Shown here piece after piece: positions 1-10,553 of a stretch of DNA of 64,000 nucleotides (position 1 is its first letter; each line of letters begins with the position of its first letter). The position numbers and the translations under genes were made by a program. Source of the DNA: an uncultured Woeseiaceae bacterium (GTDB taxonomy: Bacteria; Pseudomonadota; Gammaproteobacteria; Steroidobacterales; Woeseiaceae); contig CAMYOJ010000033.1 in assembly GCA_947259985.1 (NCBI GenBank), positions 1 through 64,000 of the forward strand, read 5' to 3'. Below the pieces are notes generated by a model. It had not been told where the DNA came from. It saw only the letters and a list, made by a program, of their open reading frames with translations, and did not search any database.

Positions 1-138
1 GTTCTGAGTCGGTCGCCAGGAAGATGAACGAACGACTGCTTCACATCGTATAGCGGCCGGCCGAAGAACCTGAGGTAAAATGACGGGTCGTGACCCAATA
101 TAGATAGTCAGTCTCTCCGAGAAAGCGAAACTCGATAA

Positions 139-342
139 TTGTTTGAACCATACTCAACATTGACATGCCCTGAATGCGGTCATCAATCGAGGGATCTGAT
201 GCCAACCAGCGCGTGCCAGTTCTTCTACGATTGTCAGGGGTGTGGTGCGTTGTTGCGGCCCAAGCAGGGTGACTGTTGTGTGTATTGTTCTTATGGTGAT
301 GTGAAGTGTCCGCCGGTTCAGGCTGGCGACCAGTGCTGTTGA
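139..342 (+). CDS. GDCCVxC-domain small cysteine-rich protein
   Basis: A 67-residue protein with two zinc-ribbon-like CxxC pairs (CPEC near residue 10, CQGC near 32) followed by GDCCVYCSYG and CPPVQ. This is the signature of the GDCCVxC family, some members of which carry selenocysteine; here the codons at the motif are ordinary Cys. The family is often seen beside mercury or other thiol-metal transport genes, but no such gene is visible here. The start is TTG at 139, because an in-frame stop lies immediately upstream. The next gene follows after 17 bases, so the two are probably co-transcribed. Function is unknown; metal or thiol binding is inferred from the cysteines. Confidence 0.75.
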   Translation: MFEPYSTLTCPECGHQSRDLMPTSACQFFYDCQGCGALLRPKQGDCCVYCSYGDVKCPPVQAGDQCC

Positions 343-359
343 GCCTCGGCGACTAACAG

Positions 360-731
360 ATGAGTAGCGAACAATCTGACAGCGATCTCTCGACCAAGCC
401 CCTCCCATTCTGGCTTCTTTGGGGTGGTCCAATCGCCCTCATGCTATCGATGAACTTTATAAGACTACCTATCGAATGGACGACAGTGATTCTGTCTGCC
501 TGTCTTGCTTGGATGGGATTGGGCTGTGCGATTAATGCGCGACGATGTCATCGCAGGCACTGCTACTACGCGAGTCCGGTCTTGCTGGCTGGAGCCGCTC
601 TGACATTGCTCGTAGGCTTTGGAATTGTTGATCTTGGTCGGGACGGTCTGAATTACGTCACATGGGGCACCTTCGCTCTGGTCGCGTTGACATTCTTGCC
701 CGAAAAATTACAAGGCAAGCACAGAAGCTAG
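360..731 (+). CDS. Small membrane protein with a CxxxHC motif
   Basis: A 123-residue protein with about four hydrophobic segments (around residues 17-32, 40-58, 70-90 and 98-113). A cytosol-facing basic loop between the second and third contains ARRCHRRHCYY, with Cys and His spaced as in metal-binding loops. It lies 17 bases after the GDCCVxC gene in the same direction, and the pairing suggests a joint role, perhaps in metal or thiol handling. I do not recognise a named family, and the role is inference only. Confidence 0.7.
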   Translation: MSSEQSDSDLSTKPLPFWLLWGGPIALMLSMNFIRLPIEWTTVILSACLAWMGLGCAINARRCHRRHCYYASPVLLAGAALTLLVGFGIVDLGRDGLNYVTWGTFALVALTFLPEKLQGKHRS

Positions 732-832
732 GGCTGTTTCGAACGACTGATAGTGGTTGCGGATTCAAAGTGTCGTTGCAGACGCTCGTCAAGTTTTTGC
801 CACTAGCCGCTAATTCGGGGAGATGAAGTTTG

Positions 833-1252
833 ATGTCCAAGAGGTTCGTCGCCGCTGCGGTGGCGGGTTCTGTAACCATGCTGCTGGTCGGTTTCTTGCT
901 GTACGGAATCGTATTCGCCGGGCTGTTTCGCGAAGGTGCCTTGACTATTCCCGGAGTTATGAAGCAGAAGCCCGAGATTCTGTGGGTGGTGGCAGGCCAG
1001 GTCGGATTCGGGATTCTAGTTACGCTGATCGTTTCATGGCGCGGCGCAACCTCGTTCACGAGCGGCGCCTGGACGGGTGCGATGTTTGGCTTTCTAATGG
1101 CCATCGGTTACGACTTTGCGCAGTATGGTACGTCGAATCTCTGGACCTTGAAGGCAACACTTTTCGATCCGTTCATAACGGCGGCGCTTGTTGGTTCAGC
1201 CGGGGGCGTGATCGGGTTTGTACTCGGTCGTAACTCCGTTGATAGAACATAG
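833..1252 (+). CDS. Conserved small membrane protein, unknown function
   Basis: A 139-residue protein with four predicted membrane helices (about residues 5-28, 46-65, 76-95 and 112-132), ending in a short hydrophilic tail. The start is placed at ATG 833; a TTG directly before it is also possible. It resembles short four-helix proteins of unknown role in Bacteroidetes and Proteobacteria. About 100 bases without recognisable features separate it from the upstream pair, so it may be a separate unit. No catalytic residues are evident. Confidence 0.65.
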   Translation: MSKRFVAAAVAGSVTMLLVGFLLYGIVFAGLFREGALTIPGVMKQKPEILWVVAGQVGFGILVTLIVSWRGATSFTSGAWTGAMFGFLMAIGYDFAQYGTSNLWTLKATLFDPFITAALVGSAGGVIGFVLGRNSVDRT

Positions 1253-1312
1253 GATCATTGTCATCTTAAGGTAGGACTTGAGCCTCGACATGAGGGAATT
1301 ATATCGGGCAAC

Positions 1313-1341
1313 AAAAAAAGCCGCTGGACGAATCCAGCGGC
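1313..1341 (-). terminator. Rho-independent terminator of hppA
   Basis: Read on the minus strand, a perfect 9-bp GC-rich stem (GCCGCTGGA / TCCAGCGGC) closes a TTCG tetraloop and is followed by seven T residues. It sits 39 bases after the hppA stop codon, the classic arrangement for an intrinsic terminator. Confidence 0.92.
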
Positions 1342-1379
1342 TCTTGTTTGCTTGCGCGCCAAAGCGCGCTGCAACCGGC

Positions 1380-3422
<2,043 letters not shown>

Positions 3423-3553
3423 CAGATTTTCTCCTGATTTTGTTGCTTTGAAATCGAACGCGCCCGCCTACGCCGGCGGTCGAGGCTGGCATACGGTCGC
3501 GTTCTTCTTGATCTTCCCCAATGATTGTTCTTACCGGCTCAGCCGGGCGCGCA

Positions 3554-4816
3554 TCATACCACAAATTTCGTGCCCGTCTTCGGCTTGACGGATCGATTCC
3601 TGAGCGTCGCGATCTTCGGTAAGCCATTGATATATGGAGGATAATCTTCACCGCGGATCAGGGGTTCGAGGTACCGGCGCGCCGCTTCCGTGATGCCGAA
3701 GCCGTCTTTGGTGATATAGCGACGCGGCAGCATCTTCTCCTTGTTCGCGATGCGGCCGAGCGGCGCCGACTCGATTTTCCAGCGATACGGCTTGTCTGAC
3801 ACGCGCTTGATCACGGGCATGACGGCCGTCTTGCCCTGCAGCGCGTACTGCACGGCGGCCTTGCCGACGGCATAGGCCTGCTTGACGTCGGTAGCCGAGG
3901 CGATGTGGCGCGCCGAGCGCTGCAGGTAGTCCGCGATCGCATAGTGGTATTTGAATCCCAGGTTCTCACGGACCATGTTGGCGACCACGGGTGCGACGCC
4001 GCCGAGCTGCGCATGACCGAAGGCGTCCCGGGTACCGGCTTCCGCCAGGAACTTGCCGTTGGCAAAGGCTGCGCCTTCGCTGACGACGATGACGCAGTAG
4101 CCGTAATCGTTCACGCACTGGCGGACCCGCTTCAGGAACTCACGTTTCTTGAACGGGATCTCCGGAAACAGAATGATATGCGGGGCGTCGCCGGGCTTCT
4201 TGGCAGCGAGGCCACCGGCGGCCGCGATCCAGCCTGCATGCCTGCCCATGACTTCGAGTATGAACACCTTGGTCGAGGTTTCGGCCATGGAGCTTACGTC
4301 GAGTGCGGCTTCCTGCGTGGACACCGCAATGTACTTGGCAACGGACCCGAATCCCGGGCAGTTGTCGGTAACCGGGAGGTCGTTGTCGACGGTCTTGGGC
4401 ACGCCCAGGCAGGTGACCGGGAATCCCATCTTCTTCGAGATCTGCGAGACCTTGTGGGCCGTGTCCATTGAATCGTTGCCGCCGTTGTAGAAGAAGTAAC
4501 CAATGTTGTGCGCTTTGAACACCTCGATCAGTCGTTCGTATTCAGCGCGATTTTCCTCGATGCCCTTGAGCTTGTAACGAGCCGAGCCGAAAGCACCGCC
4601 CGGCGTGTACATTAGTCCCGCGATCGTTGCTGCGCTCTCCTTGCTGGTATCGATCATGTCCTCGGTCAAGGCGCCGATGATGCCGTTTCGCCCGGCGTAA
4701 ACATTGGCGATCTTGTTCGGGTATTTGCGAGCGGTTTCGATGACGCCGCAGGCAGTCGCGTTGATTACAGCGGTAACTCCGCCCGACTGGGCGTAGAAAG
4801 CGTTCATGGCAGACAT
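3554..4816 (-). CDS. pfp: Pyrophosphate-dependent 6-phosphofructokinase
   Basis: A 420-residue phosphofructokinase of the PPi-using type. It phosphorylates fructose 6-phosphate reversibly with PPi as donor. The donor-site loop reads GGNDSMDT (about residue 113), where ATP enzymes have GGDGS and many PPi enzymes GGDDS. PKTVDNDLP (about residue 140) carries the Lys typical of PPi enzymes. EVMGRHAGW is the substrate-site MGR motif. The start is ATG 4816, preceded by GAGGA at good spacing; a second in-frame ATG lies three codons later. The hppA gene follows about 130 bases downstream. No ATP-dependent phosphofructokinase is seen in the window. The Asn in GGND is a variant of the usual Asp. Confidence 0.93.
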   Translation of the reverse strand: MSAMNAFYAQSGGVTAVINATACGVIETARKYPNKIANVYAGRNGIIGALTEDMIDTSKESAATIAGLMYTPGGAFGSARYKLKGIEENRAEYERLIEVFKAHNIGYFFYNGGNDSMDTAHKVSQISKKMGFPVTCLGVPKTVDNDLPVTDNCPGFGSVAKYIAVSTQEAALDVSSMAETSTKVFILEVMGRHAGWIAAAGGLAAKKPGDAPHIILFPEIPFKKREFLKRVRQCVNDYGYCVIVVSEGAAFANGKFLAEAGTRDAFGHAQLGGVAPVVANMVRENLGFKYHYAIADYLQRSARHIASATDVKQAYAVGKAAVQYALQGKTAVMPVIKRVSDKPYRWKIESAPLGRIANKEKMLPRRYITKDGFGITEAARRYLEPLIRGEDYPPYINGLPKIATLRNRSVKPKTGTKFVV

Positions 4817-5005
4817 GATTTTCCTCGGGCTGAATTGACGAGGCGAAAAGCATAACGGAAAGCCGATTCGGGATCATCGGCAATTTCCGAAGCCCGGGAT
4901 TTCTACGCATTGACCTCCCTGAGCATTGCCGGTAGCGTAATTTGCCCCGGCCGCAGCAGCATCGGCCAATGAATGGCAATTGAACGGCGATTGAGAGGCA
5001 GGATC

Positions 5006-5644
5006 ATGCGAATCGTATTACTGGGTGCACCAGGGTCAGGCAAGGGCACGCAAGCCAAGAAGCTCATGGCGGACAAGAACATTCCACAGATCTCGACGGG
5101 CGACATGCTGCGCGAAGCGGTTGCAGCCGGTACGCGCTTCGGTCTCAAGGCCCAATCGGTCATGGAGGCCGGCAATCTCGTTCCCGACGAGGTCGTGCTC
5201 GGCATCATCAGTGAGCGCCTCAGCCAGCCGGATGCGGCGGACGGTTTCATACTCGACGGTTTTCCACGCACGAAGCAGCAGGCCCTCGACCTCGACGAAC
5301 TGCTCGATCAGCTCGGCACGCCCCTGGACACGGCGGTTCTCATGGACGTCGATTTCGACATTCTCATGAAACGCCTGACGGGCCGCCGCACCTGCTCGCT
5401 GACGGGCAAGCTGCTCAACGTGTATTTCTCATCGCAGGAAGAGCTCGACGAATGCACGAGCGCGGGCGGCGAACTGATCCAGCGCGAGGACGACAACGAG
5501 GAGACGATATCCAATCGCCTGAACGTCTACCGTGAAAATACCGAGCCGCTGATCGTGTTTTACGAGAAACGCGAAAAACTCACGAGGATCGACGCCGAGG
5601 GCTCCATCGACGAGGTTTACGATCGGCTGGTGTCGGCGCTGTAG
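5006..5644 (+). CDS. adk: Adenylate kinase
   Basis: A 212-residue adenylate kinase interconverting ATP + AMP and 2 ADP. The P-loop GAPGSGKGTQ is at residues 7-16, DGFPR near residue 84, and the LID domain around 122-160. The start is ATG 5006, chosen because family proteins begin MRIVLLGAPGSGKGT; the open frame upstream adds residues with no match. The LID carries Cys-x2-Thr and Cys-x2-Ala at the four positions that are four metal ligands in zinc-type enzymes, or His/Ser/Asp/Thr in E. coli, so it is neither form in full. It is divergent from pfp across about 190 bases and ends 7 bases from rnd. Confidence 0.96.
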   Translation: MRIVLLGAPGSGKGTQAKKLMADKNIPQISTGDMLREAVAAGTRFGLKAQSVMEAGNLVPDEVVLGIISERLSQPDAADGFILDGFPRTKQQALDLDELLDQLGTPLDTAVLMDVDFDILMKRLTGRRTCSLTGKLLNVYFSSQEELDECTSAGGELIQREDDNEETISNRLNVYRENTEPLIVFYEKREKLTRIDAEGSIDEVYDRLVSAL

Positions 5645-5651
5645 GGGACTC

Positions 5652-6725
5652 CTACAACAGGCGCTGCAATGCGTCGCCAATCACGTCCTTGCGCCACCCG
5701 CTAAACAAGCGCGATTCGCGGTTACCCGAAATTATGATCGCGGACAGCTCTCGTTTCGACCCCACCGTTTCCGCATTGATCCCGAGTTCATCGGCAGCCT
5801 GGCTGACTTCGGCCTGCATCTCCTTCAGGAGGCCTTTCTGCGACTCGCTCGGCGGGCGTGGCGGTTTGTAGTTATTTTCGTCGCGGGCCGATGCTGCAAC
5901 TTCCTCGAGCAGGCGCTTGCCAACACGGGACGCGAGCTTTGGCGGCATTCCGTCGAGTTCCTCGAGTTCTTTCCGGGAGCCCGGCAGGTGATATGCGATC
6001 TCCAGCAGCACGTTGTCGCGTGCTATCCATTGGCGTGGCCGATCACGTTTAATCGCTTCGGATTCACGCCAGGCGGCCAGCCTTGCCGCGGCGGCCCTGC
6101 GGCGCCCGCGAAAATTTCTCGCGCCCTTGAGCCGTTCTATCGCTTGCGCTCCGTCGACCTCGTAAAGGCGTGCATCCAGCAACGCACTCGAATCTTCGCG
6201 CGCCCACTCGAGCCGGCCCTTTCGGTCGAGCTGTTCGCTCAGCGTATCGAAGGCGGGCAGCAAGTGCTCAACGTCCTCGGCCGCGTACTGCAGGTAGGCC
6301 TCACGCAACGGCCGCTTTGTCCAGTCGGCCCGCGTGTGTGATTTGTCCATCTCGATACCGAACAGATCATTGACGAGGCCCGCGTATCCCATTTGCGCCG
6401 GATAGCCGAGCAGGCCCGCCGCGATCTGCGTATCGAACAGCGAGGTCGGCATGGCCCCCGCCGTCTGGTACACGACCTCGATGTCTTGCCGCGCGGAATG
6501 TACGACCCAGTCGCGCGCGAGCAGTTGCTGCCAGAACGATTGCTGGCTTGACTCGGTCAACGGGTCGACGCAGTAGATTTCGCCGGGTGTTGCGATCTGC
6601 AACAGGCAGAGCTGCGCGAAGTAGGTTTTTTCGCGCATGAATTCGGTGTCGACGCCCAGGTGTTCCTGGCGTAGCAGGACTGGCTCGAGGGTGTCGGGCT
6701 GATCGACAAGCTGGTAATGAGGCAT
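5652..6725 (-). CDS. rnd: Ribonuclease D
   Basis: A 357-residue 3'-5' exoribonuclease for tRNA 3'-end maturation. The DEDDy exonuclease domain covers roughly residues 1-190: GVDTEFMRE holds the first Asp/Glu pair, VHSARQDIEV the next Asp, and YAAEDVEHL the Tyr/Asp pair. An HRDC domain follows around residues 210-290. Length fits the family (E. coli 375). No clear ribosome binding site precedes ATG 6725. It converges on adk with 7 bases between the stops. Confidence 0.93.
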   Translation of the reverse strand: MPHYQLVDQPDTLEPVLLRQEHLGVDTEFMREKTYFAQLCLLQIATPGEIYCVDPLTESSQQSFWQQLLARDWVVHSARQDIEVVYQTAGAMPTSLFDTQIAAGLLGYPAQMGYAGLVNDLFGIEMDKSHTRADWTKRPLREAYLQYAAEDVEHLLPAFDTLSEQLDRKGRLEWAREDSSALLDARLYEVDGAQAIERLKGARNFRGRRRAAAARLAAWRESEAIKRDRPRQWIARDNVLLEIAYHLPGSRKELEELDGMPPKLASRVGKRLLEEVAASARDENNYKPPRPPSESQKGLLKEMQAEVSQAADELGINAETVGSKRELSAIIISGNRESRLFSGWRKDVIGDALQRLL

Positions 6726-6805
6726 CGGAGAATTAGCGGATAGATTCAGAATCAGAGGTTAACATGCGATGATCGACGCAACGCAACAGGAATCATCGCG
6801 CAACC

Positions 6806-7312
6806 GTGCTGGCACTATTCGAAACGCTGTTTGACATCATTCGTTTGCGTAGGGGTCCGGACGCCATCCCGCACTCGAGTTTGCTCCTTGTGATCGCTAT
6901 CGGCTTGTGGCTGTTTGCGGGAGTCGTCGTAACGATCATGACTCCGGATTTCGACCATAACGAATTCATTCTTGGAACTGTCGCAGGCGCTGCCGGGCTC
7001 GGCTGCTATACAGGCATCATTCTGCTATTCGGACGCCGCGCACGCTTGCTGCAGGCAGTGGTGGCCATTCTCGGCTGTGGCGCCTTGTTGAGCCTGATGT
7101 CGGTGGCCGGCAATGTATTCCTGAAACCGTTTCTGAGCGCCAATCTCACAAACATTATCGTTGCACTGATTCTGCTATGGTCGGTACCTGTTGAAGGGCA
7201 TATCATCTCGCGCACCATAGAAAGGCATTGGTACCTTGGTGTCGTCATCGCGATGGCGGTCTTTATTTTTCAATGGGTCCTCTACAGGCAGATAGACCCG
7301 ACGGCAACCTGA
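6806..7312 (+). CDS. Membrane protein of unknown function
   Basis: A 168-residue protein with five or six hydrophobic segments (about residues 24-42, 53-73, 78-97, 110-125 and 140-158). The first possible start is GTG 6806, since the in-frame ATG at 6764 is followed at once by a stop. It ends 6 bases before mpl and is probably co-transcribed with it and the Lon-substrate-domain gene. No motif or named family is recognised. Confidence 0.7.
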   Translation: MLALFETLFDIIRLRRGPDAIPHSSLLLVIAIGLWLFAGVVVTIMTPDFDHNEFILGTVAGAAGLGCYTGIILLFGRRARLLQAVVAILGCGALLSLMSVAGNVFLKPFLSANLTNIIVALILLWSVPVEGHIISRTIERHWYLGVVIAMAVFIFQWVLYRQIDPTAT

Positions 7313-7318
7313 AGCAAC

Positions 7319-8689
7319 ATGCACATACACATACTCGGAATCTGCGGGACTTTCATGGGTGGCGTCGCCGCGCTCGCACGCGCGGCAGGGCACGAGGTGA
7401 CCGGCTGCGATCATAACGTCTATCCGCCCATGAGCACGCAGCTTCGCAAACTGGGTATCGAGATCCACGAAGGCGTCGACGCCGCGCAGCTGGACGTCAA
7501 TCCCGACTGTGTCGTGGTTGGCAATGTCATGAGCCGGGGTGTAGAGGTTGTCGAAGCGATGCTGGATCGCGGCTTGCCCTACAAGTCGGGGCCCCAGTGG
7601 CTGGCCGAAAACGTGTTAAACGATCGTTACGTGCTGGCCGTAGCCGGAACACACGGCAAGACCACGACATCGAGCATGCTTGCCTGGATTCTCGAAGACG
7701 CCGGACATGCCCCTGGCTTCCTTATCGGGGGCATCCCCGCGAACTTCGGCGCTTCGGCACGCTTCGGCAACTCGAAATACTTTGTCGTCGAAGCCGACGA
7801 GTACGATACGGCGTTTTTCGACAAGCGGGCCAAGTTCGTTCACTACCGGCCGCGCACGTTGGTCCTGAACAATCTCGAATACGACCACGCCGATATCTAC
7901 AAGGACCTGGACGCGATCATCTGGCAATTCCACCAGCTCATGCGTACCGTGCCGGGATCGGGCCGCGTCATCACGAATGTCGTCGACAGCGACTTGCAGC
8001 GTGTCTTCGATATGGGTTGCTGGACGCCGGTTGAGACCTTCGGCAGCAGCGGGGCGGCGGACTGGAGCGCACGCTTCGTGGATAAGGTCGAGCGCCACGT
8101 CAGCATGCAAGGCCCGGGTGGTACCTCGGCCGAGACTCGCTGGAACCTGAGCGGTATCCACAATCTCGAGAACGCCGTGGCGGCCGTTGCCGCGGCCGCT
8201 TCGGCGGGAATACCGCTCGAGCAGGCCGTCGACTCGATGTCGCGTTTCGAGGGCGTCAAGCGGCGCCTGGAGCGCACGGCGACGGTTGCCGATATCGCGA
8301 TCTACGACGATTTCGCGCATCATCCGACGGCGATTCGGAAGTCCATTGCTGCGGTTCGCAACCGTTACCCGGGGCACCGGGTCGTCGTGGCGATCGAGCC
8401 ACGCTCCAACACGATGAAACTCGGCGTGCACGATGATGCGATTGCTGACTCGCTGAGCGCTGCCGACCTGGTCTGGGTGTACCGGCCTGAAGGAATGAGC
8501 GAGGGATTCGACGCGGCCTTGTCGGAACTGGGCGGCAAAGCCCGCGTATTCGGCGACTATGACCAGCTCGTCGACGATATGTCCAGGCGCGTGTTGTCGG
8601 GTGACCAGGTCGTGTTCATGAGTAACGGCGGCTTCGGATCTGCGCGCCAGACCCTGACGGCACTATTGCAGCGCACGCGTGGCAGCTGA
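7319..8689 (+). CDS. mpl: UDP-N-acetylmuramate:L-alanyl-gamma-D-glutamyl-meso-diaminopimelate ligase
   Basis: A 456-residue Mur-ligase-fold enzyme that attaches the recycled tripeptide to UDP-MurNAc. The N-terminus MHIHILGICGTFMGG is the Mpl/MurC-type Rossmann start. The ATP-binding loop AGTHGKTTT is near residue 110 and EADEYDTAF near 160. The C-terminal ligase domain contains DDFAHHPTAI and EPRSNTMKLGVH. It is a peptidoglycan-recycling partner of the de novo mur genes at 52-63 kb. Its TGA overlaps the ATG of the next gene. Confidence 0.96.
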   Translation: MHIHILGICGTFMGGVAALARAAGHEVTGCDHNVYPPMSTQLRKLGIEIHEGVDAAQLDVNPDCVVVGNVMSRGVEVVEAMLDRGLPYKSGPQWLAENVLNDRYVLAVAGTHGKTTTSSMLAWILEDAGHAPGFLIGGIPANFGASARFGNSKYFVVEADEYDTAFFDKRAKFVHYRPRTLVLNNLEYDHADIYKDLDAIIWQFHQLMRTVPGSGRVITNVVDSDLQRVFDMGCWTPVETFGSSGAADWSARFVDKVERHVSMQGPGGTSAETRWNLSGIHNLENAVAAVAAAASAGIPLEQAVDSMSRFEGVKRRLERTATVADIAIYDDFAHHPTAIRKSIAAVRNRYPGHRVVVAIEPRSNTMKLGVHDDAIADSLSAADLVWVYRPEGMSEGFDAALSELGGKARVFGDYDQLVDDMSRRVLSGDQVVFMSNGGFGSARQTLTALLQRTRGS

Positions 8690-9261
8690 TGGACGTCCCG
8701 CTGTTTCCGCTGAGCACGGTTCTTTTTCCCGGCGGTCCGCTGCCGCTCAGAATCTTCGAATCACGCTATATCGACATGATCAGCCACTGCATGAAGAACG
8801 ACGTGCCCTTCGGCGTATTGTTGATTCGGGAAGGCGGAGAAGCGGGTCCCGCGACGACCTTTGAGGTCGGCACGCTGGCCAGGATCACGGACTGGTACCA
8901 GGGCAGCGACGGTCTGCTGGGCGTAACGGCGATTGGCGAGCAGCGATTCCAGTTGTTGTCGAGTCGCCGGCAAAAGGACGGTCTCAACATCGGCAGCATA
9001 GAGCTCATAGACGATGAGCCGGCGCTGGCCCTGCCCGATGACTACGGCGCATTGCCCAAGATTCTCGGTAATGTGCTCGATGACCTCGGTCGTTTGTATG
9101 AGCCGCTCGAACGTCATATGGACGATGCCGTGTGGTTGACCTACCGCTTCATCGAAATCCTGCCCATCGACCTCGAACAAAAACAACGCTGCCTCGAGAG
9201 CAGCGATACACTCGCGAGGCTCAGGCTCGTGGATGAGTTATTGCACAGCGTTCGTGACTAG
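8689..9261 (+). CDS. Lon N-terminal (substrate-binding) domain protein
   Basis: A 190-residue stand-alone homologue of the N-terminal substrate-binding domain of Lon protease. [30 protein letters not shown] matches the first beta strands and helix (quoted in pieces: [20 protein letters not shown]). There is no AAA or protease domain. It starts at an ATG overlapping the mpl stop (TGATG), so it is translationally coupled to it. Its stop shares a CTAG with the convergent hemL stop. Role unknown; protein binding is inferred. Confidence 0.9.
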   Translation: MDVPLFPLSTVLFPGGPLPLRIFESRYIDMISHCMKNDVPFGVLLIREGGEAGPATTFEVGTLARITDWYQGSDGLLGVTAIGEQRFQLLSSRRQKDGLNIGSIELIDDEPALALPDDYGALPKILGNVLDDLGRLYEPLERHMDDAVWLTYRFIEILPIDLEQKQRCLESSDTLARLRLVDELLHSVRD

Positions 9262-10526
9262 AGCGTCGTCAGCACCTGGCGCGCGGCGGCGATGGTCTGA
9301 TCGATATCATCGTCGCTGTGTGCGGCCGACACGAAACCGGCCTCGAACGCCGACGGCGCGAGATAGACACCTTCGGCCAGCATCCCATGGAAGAACCTCC
9401 TGAAACGCTCCACGTCTGCTGCTGCTACCTGGGCAAAGCTGCGTACGGGCCCGTCATCGGTGAACACGAGGCCGAACATGCCGCCTTCCTGCTCCACGGA
9501 CACCGGGATGCCCGCTGCGGATGCCTCAGCGGCCAGGCCGTCGGCCAGGCGCGCGGTTTTTTCGCTGAGTGCTTCGTAGAATCCCGGCTCATCAATCAGT
9601 TCCAGGGTCCTGAGGCCCGCCGCCATGGCAACCGGGTTGCCCGATAAAGTGCCCGCCTGGTAGACAGGCCCGTCCGGCGCAATGCTGGCCATAATATCGG
9701 CACGGCCACCAAATGCGGCCGCGGGCATGCCACCACCCACCACCTTGCCGAGGGTCGTCAGGTCAGGCTCGACATCGAATATGGCCTGCGCGCCTCCCTT
9801 GGCGACGCGGAATCCGGTCATGACTTCGTCGAATATAAGGATGCTGCCGGACTTCGTGCACTCCTCGCGCAGCGTGTCGTGGAAGCCGGGAACGGGCGGC
9901 ACCATATTCATATTGCCCGCGATCGGCTCGACAATGACGCAGGCAATCTGTTCACCGAGTTCGGCGAATGCAGCGCGGACGGCGTCAACATCGTTGTAGG
10001 GCAGGGTGATCGTATGTTCCGCGAGCCCGGCCGGTACGCCCGGTGAACTCGGCACGCCCAGTGTCAGCGCGCCCGAACCGGCCTTGATCAACAGCGAATC
10101 CGAATGCCCGTGGTAGCAGCCTTCGAACTTGATGATCTTGTCCCGATTCGTGTGGCCGCGCGCCAGGCGAATGGCGCTCATCGTTGCCTCGGTTCCCGAG
10201 CTGACCATGCGCAGGCGCTCGATGGACGGCACGAGCGAACAAATCTTGTTGGCGATGCGTGTCTCGAGTACGCACGGCGCACCGAAGCTCAGTCCGTGCC
10301 GTGCCGTTTCGATGACAGCTTCGATAACGGCGGGGTGCGCGTGCCCCAAAACCATGGGTCCCCAGGAGCCGACGTAGTCGATGTATTCGCGGCCGTCCTC
10401 CGCCTGGACGCGGGCGCCCATGGCCGACTTGAAAAAGACGGGTTCGCCACCGACGCCGGCAAATGCCCTGACCGGTGAGTTGACGCCGCCGGCAATGACT
10501 TTCTGCGCGTTCGAAAAAAGACTCAT
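9258..10526 (-). CDS. hemL: Glutamate-1-semialdehyde 2,1-aminomutase
   Basis: A 422-residue PLP-dependent class-III aminotransferase-fold enzyme making 5-aminolevulinate in the C5 haem pathway. Visible are VNSPVRAF near residue 18, [10 protein letters not shown] near 122, the PLP aspartate in [10 protein letters not shown] near 245 and the Schiff-base lysine in [10 protein letters not shown] near 266. A perfect AGGAGG precedes ATG 10526. It is the last gene of the minus-strand run metK-ahcY-cpdA-traB-hemL, 27 bases after traB, and probably also has its own expression signals. Confidence 0.97.
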   Translation of the reverse strand: MSLFSNAQKVIAGGVNSPVRAFAGVGGEPVFFKSAMGARVQAEDGREYIDYVGSWGPMVLGHAHPAVIEAVIETARHGLSFGAPCVLETRIANKICSLVPSIERLRMVSSGTEATMSAIRLARGHTNRDKIIKFEGCYHGHSDSLLIKAGSGALTLGVPSSPGVPAGLAEHTITLPYNDVDAVRAAFAELGEQIACVIVEPIAGNMNMVPPVPGFHDTLREECTKSGSILIFDEVMTGFRVAKGGAQAIFDVEPDLTTLGKVVGGGMPAAAFGGRADIMASIAPDGPVYQAGTLSGNPVAMAAGLRTLELIDEPGFYEALSEKTARLADGLAAEASAAGIPVSVEQEGGMFGLVFTDDGPVRSFAQVAAADVERFRRFFHGMLAEGVYLAPSAFEAGFVSAAHSDDDIDQTIAAARQVLTTL

Positions 10527-10553
10527 GACATTCCTCCTGGAGAGGAGCGCATG

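Noticed and set aside
1-138. Possible tail of an upstream gene (frame ending TAG at 51-53)
   Set aside because: Only 16 codons, with no recognisable protein; the remaining bases show no clear promoter or RNA.
139-342. Selenocysteine codon in the GDCCVxC gene
   Set aside because: All motif codons are TGT or TGC, and the only in-frame stop is the terminal TGA.
823-1233. 136-residue open frame overlapping the membrane protein at 833
   Set aside because: Arg-rich, low-hydrophobicity translation typical of a shadow frame; the 833 frame has clear membrane helices.
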